64,000 bases of DNA from Chamaecrista fasciculata. Lineage: Eukaryota > Streptophyta > Magnoliopsida > Fabales > Fabaceae. The stretch lies in contig QANZ01029966.1 in the NCBI GenBank assembly GCA_003254925.1, positions 47,547-111,546 of the forward strand, in the 5' to 3' direction. This document shows positions 45,930 to 56,327 of this stretch, in pieces (within the stretch, counting starts at the first letter, position 1; the number at the start of each line of letters is the position of its first letter). The notes below the pieces were generated by a model. It was not told where the DNA came from, did not search any database, and saw only the letters and a program-made list of their open reading frames with translations. Made by a program: the position numbers and the translations under genes.

Positions 45930-46440
45930 TAAATTAATTATTCATCAGTCCTAAATTTACACAAAGTCCGTTAATATATAATTTTAACTTTTAAAAGAAT
46001 TAAAAAAAATTATTATTACACCTCTGAATTTACACCAATTAATTAGTCAGTTTTTAAATAATCAAAATATATAATTTAATCTTTAAAATATTTTAACGGT
46101 AAAAAATTTAGTCCTTTATAATGATTTAGTTTCTAAATTTGAATTGATTTAGTCCTTTATAATAATTTTATAATATTTTATATTTTTTATCAATGAATTA
46201 TTACTTTTTGTCTCTAAATTTGATAAATCATTGATAATTATAATAATTTCAAAACTGAAACGTATATTTTAATTAGTAAAAAGTTAATTAGTTAACTTAA
46301 TATAAACTTAGAAATCAAACAATAATTTTTTTAAAAAAATTAAAATACATAATTTTATTTTTTAAAAAAATTAAATGATATATATTTTATCTATAAAAAG
46401 TAAACATTAATTATTCCAAAAATTAAATTATATAAATCAA
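45930..46440. repeat. Copy of the dispersed AT-rich family
   Basis: Motifs CAATTAATTAGTCAG and TTAATTAGTTAACTTA with TTTAGTCCTTTATAAT, as at 29964-31150. Boundaries uncertain. Confidence 0.3.
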
Positions 46441-47100
46441 AGCGAAAATTTGGTCTCATATTATTTGTTCAGTTCTCAATTTGGTCTTGTATCTTTTTTT
46501 GTTGCACTTTTGATTTTATATTTTTACAAAAAGGTCCCAATTTGATTTCATATCATTTGGTCAGATTGCAAAATTGGTCCCATATCTTTATAAAAAGATC
46601 AATCGTTAATTGATTCTTTTGTAAAGATATGAAATTACTTTACTATTTGATCCAAATATGTAGGACAAATTATGTAATTGACCTAAAAATATAAAACCAA
46701 ATCTGCAACTAGGGGTGTTCAGCGGTTCGGGACAACCCGCCAACCCGCAAAAACCAACCCAACCCGCAGGTTTGGGTTGGTTTGGTTTAGACTGGCGGGT
46801 TGGTTTGGTTTGAAAATTCCTAGCCCGTAGTGGTTTGAGTTGGGCTGCGGGTTTTAGAATTCTGANAGAGTCAAGTATTTTTTTTTAAAAAAATGTTTGC
46901 AAATTGGAATGGGCTAGCCCGCCAACCCGTCATTGTTTGGTTTGGTTTGGTTTAGGCTAAAATATTTTTTTTCCAAAACCCAACCAAACCAACCCGCCCT
47001 TAAAAAATTTCAACTCAAACCAACCCGCCCTAAACTCAACCCAACCCAAGCCCGCGAACACCCCTATCTGCAACAAATAATATGAAATCAAATGAGAAAT
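46440..47100. mobile_element. Foldback remnant hosting a hAT MITE
   Basis: The left part has AATTTGGTCTCATATTATTT, TCTCAATTTGGTCTTGTATC and GGTCCCATATC. After the hAT insertion the matching inverted tail AATAATATGAAATCAAATGAG resumes at 47077-47100. No clean target duplication was found. Confidence 0.5.
46702..47074. mobile_element. hAT-type MITE (46710-47066), 8-bp TSD
   Basis: The ends are TAGGGGTGTTCAGCGGTTCG and the inverted CGCGAACACCCCTA, with an exact 8-bp duplication TCTGCAAC at 46702-46709 and 47067-47074. The arms are GGTTTGG/CCAACCC repeats. A single N at 46865 lies near the centre. It ends about 930 bp before the start codon of the gene at 47997. Confidence 0.9.
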
Positions 47101-47489
47101 CTAGCCAATTATATATAATGGGGTTGACGTGGGACCCAAGTGTTAAGCATGAAGCGAAGGACGCAACACGCCTCACTCACGTCGTCCACTACACTCATAT
47201 GCCAATCCAATCTTCTTCACACTCTCTCACATGCTAATTATCATTTTCATTTTTACTATTTCCGTTTTCAAACCTTAAATAACTGTAATATATCAACCAA
47301 ATATTTGAAACCTTAATATTGTGTTTACTAATTTGTCTCATTCAATCGCCAAAAAACGTGAGCAAAACCAACCAACGTTATCATTTTCTACTATTTTTTT
47401 TCTTTTCTTTTCATATAAAAGGAGAGAGAACGAAATTGGCATGAATGTTTCAGTTTTAATTTTTTTCTTCCCTAAAAACAAATTATTAT

Positions 47490-47996
47490 GTCTATATATA
47501 TAAATAAATGTAATGATGATTTCTATTTTTTGAAAAATATGGCGCGTGTTTAAAACGTCCGTTACAAGCACGTCGACGTCACTCTCTCTCTACAAAAACA
47601 CTCTTCCTTTCCTTTCTTCTCTCTCCTCACTCTTTTCTTCTTCTTCTTCTCTGCAAATACGGCCCATTCTCTCTCTTCTGTGATTCTTTCTCTCTCTAAA
47701 AAGGACAACCGTTTCACTGTTTTGTTCTGTGTTGAAAAGGAAGGCTCTGTTTCGTTGAAAAGCCCTCAAATCTGAAATCTCTCTCTCTCTCTCTCTTCTT
47801 TGCTTCTTTTGCTTTTTTGGCTGTGTTAATGGGTCCCTCAATCTCTGCATATCCTGCATGCTAGTCCCTCTCGAAAATTTGTTATTATTAAATCTTCACA
47901 AAGCAGCAACCAAAATCTCATAACCCCCTTTTCGCTATTCCATTCCATTCTCTCTAAATCTCTCTCTCTCTCTCTGATACTTTTTTTTTCTCTCCT
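47490..47996 (+). promoter_or_regulatory. Putative promoter and CT-rich 5' leader
   Basis: A TATA-type TCTATATATATAAATAAATG lies at 47491-47510, about 490 bp before the start codon. It is followed by an ACGT-containing stretch CACGTCGACGTCAC (about 47570) and then a long CTCTCT/TTCTTC-rich leader (47581-47995), a common plant 5' UTR composition. The transcription start is not determinable from sequence. Confidence 0.4.
47829..47923 (+). other. Two overlapping upstream ORFs in the leader
   Basis: ATG at 47829 encodes MGPSISAYPAC and stops at 47864. ATG at 47858 encodes MLVPLENLLLLNLHKAATKI then S, stopping at 47923. Both precede the main ATG at 47997 and would lower its translation if the transcript includes them. 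The first has a weak (T at -3) context. Confidence 0.35.
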
Positions 47997-49561
47997 ATGG
48001 CGAAGAATTTCGACGACGGCGAGTTCTGGTTGCCGCCGCAGTTCCTCACCGACGACGACGACGGCGGCGACATGTTCAACGAGAAGCTTTCCGTTGCCGG
48101 TTTCAACAAGCAGAAGAAAAACGACGAGATCGCTGATGATGCTTTCGGTGCTCTGTTTCCTTCTGAGTTTCCGTATGGCGTTGTCTCCCCCGATCTCAGT
48201 TCTCCGGTGGAATCTCTGGTAGGCTCAAGCGAGACTGAAAGCGACGAGGAAGAGCACCACATGGCTGAGCTCACTCGTCGAATGGCTCACTCCACTCTTG
48301 ATTTCGATTTGGAACTTCAGAAATCCAAGGTATGAAGAAAATAAAACAGTAGAAAGAAAAAGAAAAATCGCTGAAATAGTAAGTGTTTAATGGTTGTTTC
48401 TTTGAAATTTCAGGGCTCGCTTTTGTCTGGTTCGCCTCAATCGACTCTCTGTGCCTTCGGCAATGAGTGTGGTGGATGCCGGAAAGTTTCTTCCAGCCAT
48501 GGAAGCCCTAACGATGGTTCTCAGGTTTCGTCTCCGAAGGCGACGTGGGATCTGCTACATGCGGCTGCAGGCGAAGTCGAGAGGATGAAGATGAAACAAG
48601 ATGCTACTGCGTTTGATTTCAACATCTTTGGTCCTCTAAGAAATCCCTCTCCTGTGACTTTACCTTCCAAAATCACCAATCCTGATGTTGGATTTTACAA
48701 CCAACAATTGCAAATCGCACAAGTAAGCATTCACATTCACAATCACATTCTCATTCGCTAGTTTAATCTTCTCTTTTAGGCTCACTCGTTGATTGGTGTG
48801 TTTTGTTTGCTACTAATAGTTTCAGATGCTGAGGCAGCAACAACAAATGATGAAGGCGGCTTCTTCTGGAAGCGGGTTTTACCAACAGAGGCAACAACAA
48901 CAACAACACAGTAGTAAGATGATCCCAAATGGCAGAAACAACAACGCTCGTCCTGTGAATTTGTCTTCACCTGCATGGCCTCCTCTGCAACAACAGAAAC
49001 CGCAACAGCAATTCGGGTCGGGTATGAGAGCCGTGTTTCTTGAAAACCCTGCGGGAAAAAGGGAATGTGCTGGAACTGGCGTTTTCTTGCCTCGTCGTGT
49101 CAACAACAACCATACCGATTCACGCAGGAAATCTGGTAAATAAACCCTTGTCTTCTTGCTATCTCTTACTATTTTCTTATTTTTGTCTTGTTTCTAGTCA
49201 TCTTTAACTTCTCTGTTTCTTGTTTTTCTCTGCAGGTTGTTCAACTGTTCTTGTTCCAGCTAGGGTCATGCAAGCTTTGAATCTGAAAGTGGAGAACATG
49301 GTGGGAGGCCAGCCTCAATATCAGCCTCGTTTCAAAGGTAATACTAAAATACTACTAAAATTCTTGCCTCTGGTTTTTTTGCTCTTTCAATGATACAGTA
49401 TATGTGTTGATCTGTGAATCTTTGTGACTTTTGCAGATGCCCATTTTCATCAGAGGGTTCGTAATGACCGTAACCATTCTCATCAGAGGCGCCACCTCCG
49501 GCCACCGCCGCAGCCACCGGTGAACAATGAGATCCGTCTTCCTCAAGAGTGGACTTACTGA
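47997..49561 (+). CDS. Uncharacterised Gln-rich plant protein, 392 aa, five exons
   Basis: Exons: 47997-48329, 48414-48722, 48826-49135, 49236-49337 and 49437-49561, giving 1179 nt (392 codons plus TGA). All introns are 84-103 bp, GT-AG, with clean CAG acceptors. The chosen ATG starts MAKNFDDGEFWLPPQFLTDD. Visible features: acidic N-terminus (1-30); AFGALFPSEFPYG (about 49-61); a Ser/Glu run; AELTRRMAHSTL (about 89-100); ATWDLLHAAAGEVERMKM in exon 2; Gln/Asn-rich low complexity (about 217-280); GTGVFLPRR (about 297-305); STVLVPARVMQALNLKVENM in exon 4; and a C-terminal LPQEWTY. No signal peptide, membrane segment or enzyme motif is seen, so a soluble protein is likely. The short conserved blocks separated by low-complexity sequence look like a plant-specific family, but I cannot give a function. 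It is the only intact gene in the window, with an intact frame throughout. Confidence 0.9.
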
Positions 49562-51827
49562 TCTGAATATCTCTTTGGGTTGTTTAGGAATCTTTTTTAA
49601 TTTTTCAAGCTAGGAAAAAGGGGATTACTATTAGGAACTTTAAAGTCACAGCTAGTTGTTTTAGTTTTTCTAAAGGGAGAAAGAATAGTATTTTTACAGA
49701 AGAAGAAATAGGTTTTTGTTTGGAATGAAAAAAAAAAGTAAGTTGAAAGGTAAGGAAAGCACTTGGTGAAGAAGATGGTTTGTTTTTGGATTGGCCATTG
49801 AAAAGGAAGGAAGAAGAAAAATAAGGATGTTCAAAGATTTGTGTGGTTAAAGCCTTATGATGCAGCCGAAGGAAGCAGTGATAGCTGATTAACTTTTGTT
49901 CTTTTTGATGGGCTTGGTGTGTCAGTAGAAAAGGAAAAGATGGATGAATGATGAAATGAAGCATTAGTTTTTGAAGAAGATAATAGTCATTAGTGAAAAG
50001 TAATTAGGATTTAGGATGCCTGTTTTCAGGGAAGGGAATTTATTATTTGTTTAATATTCCCCTCCAATTTCCAATCTATCTTTTCTTGTATCACCATGGA
50101 ATCATGAAGAAAGAAAAAGAATTATGTCAGAAAATTCTTGTTACAGTCTGTCCACCCATCATTTACCATATATTAATACTACTAATAATATTGATAGTAA
50201 TTGTGTTTCTTTTCTTAGTTTCTCCTTTCACATTGTTGCATATAATAGAGATTCCTCATCTGGGTTTCTTTGAGAGAATAAGAATGATCATATTTAAACA
50301 AAGATTACCGTCAAAATCAGAAGAATGAATCAATTATTTGCGATGGTTAAGTTTTAAAAAACCAAAAAGAAGAATGAAAAGGAAAAGGAAAAGGAAAAGG
50401 GAAAGTTTTGCTTGTGAGGGAAGTATGTATGTGAGGAGGTGGGGCCCATTAAGGGGTGAGCTTTACACGTGTGAGAGATGGTTTTAATATCTCGGCATTT
50501 ATGAAAGGCAGAAAATATTGTGTGTCTCGGAACTCACCTATCACTACTTAACACACTGTACTACCTAAAGCTAGCTACCTAGTCTATTCAATTCAATACT
50601 CTCAAAATATCAAAAATATTTTACACATATCTCTTTCAATGCTCTATCCTCAAATACTTTAGGATGAGAGGTATTCTATTCTTTTTTTCTTGAAAAATAG
50701 GTGGTTTCTATTCAATGTGACTAGTTGTGGAGCATTTAGTTTGTGATTGTGCAATGGAATGGTTTGTTTGTTCAGAGATATAAGAATTGAAGCCAATTAC
50801 TAATGCAAAGTCCCTCTGTTCAAAAGAGGATAATAATATCAATTATGAGTAGGATTAAGTGATAAGTGTTTTGATATTACTCGAGTGTGGTTTTGAGTTT
50901 AAAATTTTGTGAATACAATTATCTTAGTTGAAATATTGTGCGGCACGAGTCGAATCAGAATTAATAGTGGAAAAAAAGGATTATACCCAAAATTATGAAT
51001 ATTGAAGCAAAATTTTACATGGCTAAAGAACTAAATCTTGTATGGATTGAAAGCTGAAACAACCCTTCTAATCAATCATAGAAAAAATAAGAGACAAATT
51101 AACATGTTGGTTTAAATAGAAAGTGATATGGTATTTGTTTAAATAAAATTGAGTTTGAGACTTTGTGAATTAGTTATCTTTGTTGAGATACTCTTTCATT
51201 ATAATTAAGTGTGTGATGTAAATTGGATCTGAATTAGTTGGGGGTAGAATTATAAATACCTAGTGAACAAATAAAAAAAAGGTCAAATAAGTCCTTTAAT
51301 AATTTATAATTACAACTAAGTCATCCCGTACATTTGCTTATCAGATTTAAAATTTCATCCATATTTCTGGTAATCTCTGACGTCTTTTAAAAGTATTTCT
51401 ATAGATTTTGATGCATGGTGATTATCTAAGAATGGTTCAAGGAACCAAGACTTGGCCAACACAAGATCAATTATCTAAATCAATTTTTCATTTAAAACAG
51501 AAGTAAACGAGAATTAAATTGAAATTTATATTTCAAATATCTGATTATTAAAATAAATCAAATTTGTACTTAATAGAGGAGTAGAGGACCAACCTATAAC
51601 CTATTACCTACATGCTAACTAAATATATAGAATTATAAATACATTGAATATAAATTTGAAAAAAATTACAACTAAGTCACCTTGAACTTAGGATCATTTG
51701 TAGTTTATTTATTTACCTTTTTGTTTTTTTTGAAAGAAGGATCAATTTCAGTTTCCAAAATTGACATTAGGTCTTAAGACTTTCATATTTGAGCAGATAG
51801 ATTTTATTTTTGAATATATTTTTATTT
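49562..51827. other. 3' UTR and AT-rich intergenic region
   Basis: The first few hundred bases are probably 3' UTR; no unambiguous polyadenylation site can be chosen. The frames on either strand here are short and non-coding in character. No transposon boundary is seen to 51827. Confidence 0.4.
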
Positions 51828-52583
51828 GGTCAAAACCTCATATCAGTGTTTAAATTATAAGATGAATTCTATTTTAGTCTCTAAATTCTTTTTGTTTTAT
51901 TTTGATCCCTATTTTTGTTTGTGTCATCATTAGTCTCTAGACAAATTCTGTTCAATTTTCATCGTTAATAAGGGTAAATTACACTTTGGTATCCTGTGGT
52001 TTGACCCTATTTAACTTTGATACCCTGTGGTATTTTTCATTAACACTTTGGTAGCCTTTGGGGTTATTTTGTAATTTTAACGATAACATATTTTGCAAAA
52101 ATTACATATTGACTCCAAATTTTTTTAAAGTTTTCATTTTAGTCCTTAGATAATATGTATCCAGGGGCCTATTTGTAATTTTTTGGGGTCAATATGTAAT
52201 TTTTGCAAAATTTGTTATGATTAAAATTACAAAATAGCTCCAAAGGGTACCAAAGTATAAATGGAGAATACCACAGGGTACCAAAGGGTCAGGTTTCAAA
52301 CCACAGGGTACCAAAGTGAAATAGGGTCAAACCACAGGGGACCAAAGTATAATTTACCCTTAAATATAATATGAACGTATTAAATATTTATTTATCTTTT
52401 TGCTAAATCAATTTCAATGACATCAATAAGATAAAAACGGTCCAACTAAGATGTCTATGTCATATTTAATAATGGAACTTACACAAAATATGTCTTGAGA
52501 TTAATAATGAAATAAGTAAAAAAACGTTAAAGATTAAAACAGAATTTACATAATACTTTAGGGACTAATATATAGTTTTGACG
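51828..52583. mobile_element. Foldback with a GGTATCC-type foldback inside (51972-52359)
   Basis: The outer arms are GGTCAAAACCTCATATCAGT and the inverted GACTAATATATAGTTTTGACG. The inner element has ends GGGTAAATTACACTTTGGTA and ACCAAAGTATAATTTACCC, with CCCTGTGGT / ACCACAGGG motifs. It belongs to the same terminal group as 12921 and 32338. Neither has a clean target duplication. Confidence 0.55.
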
Positions 52584-52973
52584 TTTATTGTCAGAATATG
52601 CATAATTCATTTACTTAAATCAATGAATGTATGATGATTTGTTCTTGATTTCCGAATATGCCTTTTTTACCCCCCGAAAGTGCATAATCTTATCCATAAA
52701 TTCTTGTTTATGTGGTTTTTATTATTTTTATTTTTTCATTCCGACCCACGTCGTACTTGAACAAGTATATTTTTTTTTGATAAATTGAACAAGTATATTT
52801 CATGTTGATGAGTTTTCCAATTACCAAATACAGCTAGCTGGATTGATACAAATAAAGAATAGCACCGAATTTATTGGATCAGTGTGTCTGATGTGATTTG
52901 TCAAACATGAAAATGGCATCAAGAATGTTTTGGATTTGTATTTTGGAATTTAGAATTTAGAATTTAGACCATC

Positions 52974-53010
<37 letters not shown>

Positions 53011-53536
53011 AGGAAATTCTTAATAAAAGAATCTATTCCAATTCATAGAACCACTCACCTTGTGTTATGAGAGATTGAGTTGGGAAAGTTAGACAGTGTT
53101 CCTTAGATTCATGTGGATGCCACCAGTTTTTAAAAAAATATATAATTATTAAAAAATTTAAATGTAAGAGGATTTGACAAAGTTTATACTTTATACTATT
53201 ACAATTAAATGCATGTTTGTTATTAACCTCATGAATGAGAGAAAAACAAAATAACATTTAAGGGAATATATACACCTTTTTATAAAAACAACTAGAATAA
53301 AATAAAATAAAATAAAATAATTCCATCCAAAATATATCAGAAACAACTAGACTATAATTAAAGACAACACATCTTTCAATCATTTTGGTAGATTATGATA
53401 TGATTTTCCCACAAAAAGTAGAGAAGAGATATACACAAATGGAAATAGTAAAATAAAGGGGTAAAAGAAAAGGAGGGAGAGGAGGTGGGATATTGGTGCC
53501 CAAAAATTAAAATCGGAACATGAATAGAGGTAAATT
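52584..53536. other. AT-rich spacer with microsatellites
   Basis: An (AT)n run lies at about 52977-53008 and an (AAAAT)n run at about 53297-53320. No gene seen. Confidence 0.6.
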
Positions 53537-53698
53537 CAGGGGCACCGGATCCTCTGCCGTACCGCACGGTGTGCGGTGCGGCAGAGGCCAATAGGGGAGT
53601 GCCACGTGGCGCCACGTGTGCAGGCGCGCCCACGTGGCACTCCCCTATTGGTCCCTGCCGCACCGCACACCGTGCGGTACGGCAGAGGATCCCCTCCC
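53537..53698. mobile_element. GC-rich near-perfect palindromic MITE
   Basis: GGATCCTCTGCCGTACCGCA... at 53547 is inverted to end at 53692 (...TGCGGTACGGCAGAGGATCC). The arms of roughly 60 bp pair with few mismatches around a loop of about 20 bp. The base composition is far from the flanks. The right edge is obscured by an N at 53699, so the target duplication cannot be read. A 95-codon frame here is a by-product of the palindrome. Confidence 0.7.
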
Positions 53699-54343
53699 NC
53701 TGGATGTTTTGATTAATATATTGATCATTTTCTGTGAAAAAAAGAGAATTGAATAGTTTGATTGAGTCTTCTCAACTTGGGCTTCGTAGGCCTACCCTTG
53801 TTTATTATCGATCACTACATTCCTATCACAACTCCACTTGGCCACAACAGAAATTTTGCTTCACTAATTAATGTGGTTTTGTTCTTTTTAACTCAAAATA
53901 TAAACTTATTTATGTTTGTTGAACTTAAAAATTGGTATATGTGAACTCATTTTTGTAAGAATTAATTTATATAAAGATGCTTGAGATTTATTAGTGCATT
54001 AATATCATATATATAATATCATATTTATATCATATAATTTTTGTATTACTTAATATATATATATATATATATAATCATAAATAGATTTAACTGTAATTTA
54101 ACTATAAACTTGAAGTAGTTCTTCAACTGATTCATATAAGACAAAAGAAAGCTAAACCCAAAAGAAGAAATATTACAATACAATAGTAGCCCACAATAAA
54201 AACAGGCCCGTTAGTTCAAATTCATAAAACAAAGGGGCTGAAGTACTTGAACTAATGTGCCAGGCCTGCTATCGAAAACTAGCATTATTGTCTATCGAAA
54301 ACAGAGCATTACAAAAAGTTTCAACCTCAGATTCACCGCAAAG

Positions 54344-54480
54344 AAAACATAGCCATAAGTCCAAAATGCAATACAAATGCATTATATATATAGATAATCA
54401 AATGCAAAAAACAAAAAACATAGCCATAAATCCAAAATGCAATACAAAAGCATTATATATATAGATAATCAAATGCAATA
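54344..54480. repeat. 71-bp tandem duplication
   Basis: AAAACATAGCCATAA(G/A)TCC...GATAATCAAATGCAA occurs twice in tandem (54344-54414 and 54415-54480) with few differences. Confidence 0.85.
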
Positions 54481-54489
54481 CAGTTAGCT

Positions 54490-55515
54490 AAAAACTAAGG
54501 TCAAACTAGGAATGATCAGAGTATGAGTAAGATACTTTGATATTTGGACCCGAACTCGAATGTGAGCGGGTATCAAAATCAATTCTCATATTCATATTTA
54601 CTGGGTAGTTTAATCCCTATACTCGGGCCCGGACCTGAAAATTTTTTAAAATTAATTATTTTTTGTTAATATAAAACTTATATTCATCCAATTTTTACAT
54701 CTATAATTACTAAATAAAAAATAATCATAAATAAGAATGCATTAATAAAATATTTCAATATTTATGAAACATTTGATACTTTTTTAATAAAAAGTGTTAA
54801 ATTATTATATTTTTATATATAAAATAAATCTTTATTATTATTAATGGGTAGGTAGGGTACTACCATACCCAAACCTAGACCCATTAAGATTGGGTTCAGG
54901 TCCAGATCCAGACCCATAAGGTAATTTTCAGGGTCTCCATTAGGTCTGAGTATTTTGATCATCCCTAGGTCAAAGGGTCCTTTTGATCCTAAATGTATGC
55001 TCTAATGTTCATTTTGGTCCATTATGTTTCAAAATGTTCAAATTAGTCCTAAATGTTGGCAAAATGATTTCTTTTGGTCCTAAATATTGGTAAAATGTTT
55101 TATTTTGGTCTCAAACTATTCAATTTGGTCATATTTCTCTAGTCTTTCATTCCAAGTTCAAAAAACTTGTTAAGAGGAACTCGTACCTCTGAATTCGTCG
55201 CATTCGAATTTGAAATGAGACAGATATGATCAACTTTGCTTGTTTAACCATGAAATCAGTGATCTACTTTTAGGATCAATTTGACCTTGTTTACTAACGA
55301 CTCCAACTAAATAGAGAAATTACTATTCGAGAACAATATGTAGCTATAAACTCGTCACATTTGAACTTGAAATAAGCCATATTTAATAGTTTAGGACCAA
55401 AATGAAACATTTTCCAAACATTTAGGACCAATTTAAACATTTTGAAACATAATGGACCAAAATGAACATTAAAGTATATATTTAGGACCAAAATGACCCT
55501 TTAACCAAAAACTAA
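54490..55515. mobile_element. Mutator-like MITE (54499-55506), 9-bp TSD, hAT nested in its end
   Basis: Second copy of the 7318 family (ATGTATGCTCTAATGTTCAT, GGTCCATTATGTTTCAAAAT). The left terminal repeat GGTCAAA is split after 8 bp by the hAT at 54507-54967. Allowing for that, the outermost flanks are a perfect 9-bp duplication AAAAACTAA at 54490-54498 and 55507-55515. Confidence 0.85.
54499..54975. mobile_element. hAT-type MITE (54507-54967) inside a Mutator terminal repeat
   Basis: The ends are TAGGAATGATCA and the inverted TGATCATCCCTA. The arms have CCCGAACTCG / GGTTCAGGTCC-type motifs. The flanking 8-mers GGTCAAAC and GGTCAAAG match at 7 of 8. They correspond to the first 8 bp of the host Mutator-like element. 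Confidence 0.8.
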
Positions 55516-56327
55516 TGAAACTCCATTCTAGCATCTAGATTTCATATAGATTGTAACTTAGTTACCAGAGCACTTAGTTTGGCCTTAATTATAGCATGAT
55601 CCAGATTGTGTATATATATATATATAACATGAATGATTTTGACATATAAGCCATGATAATTTTACTCTCAAGTATACTTGCATTTATCATGCAAGGACAA
55701 AATGTACAAAAGAAGAGTACTATGAGTAACAGTTATGAGAGACAATGACAAGAAAATAAAACGCATAAAATTCTTTTCATGATTTGTTATGATAAATAAA
55801 TATTATGAAAGAGTATTTTTTTTAAGTATTAATTTAGTAAAATTTCAGAGACCAAAAAGTATATAATAAGTTCAAATTCAAATATCAAATCATGAATAAC
55901 GACTAAGTTGTTCACAATTGAAATATTTTAAGAATCAAATCGTGTATTTTGATTATTCAGTAACGGATTAGTTGGCTCAGTGTAAATTTAGGGACAAATT
56001 AGTTGTCAACTTATTTAGTATGACATATATTATATATAAGAGAGAAATAGTTCATCTAAATAAACTGTTTAAGTTAAAAATAATAGCAGAAATAAAAAGA
56101 AATTACATTCCAAACTCAAGGTGAAACAAATGTGAAGATTTGAAGACTTAAAACGAAAGAAAAAAGAGTTTTAATATTGAAATGAAACAAAACTTATAGT
56201 TTGAGGACTAAAATGACCATTACACTTTTTTGTAAGTTTGAAATTTTACTAGTTGAAATAAATAGTTATTTAGAAAATAACGAAAAAGTAAAATGTAAAA
56301 GAGAGAGGTTTTATTTTTTAAATTTCA
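55516..56327. other. AT-rich spacer with a dispersed-family copy
   Basis: 55830-56010 carries motifs of the 29964 family (TTTAGGGACAAATTAG). 56150-56220 has AGTTTGAGGACTAAAATGACC arm-type sequence. No gene. Confidence 0.35.

Noticed and set aside
47590-47859. 89-codon - strand frame rich in Arg/Glu
   Set aside because: It is the complement of the CT-rich leader of the 47997 gene; the charged residues come from GAGA repeats.
53376-53663. 95-codon - strand frame
   Set aside because: It lies in a palindrome and its flank; the residues reflect inverted GC-rich repeats, not a protein.
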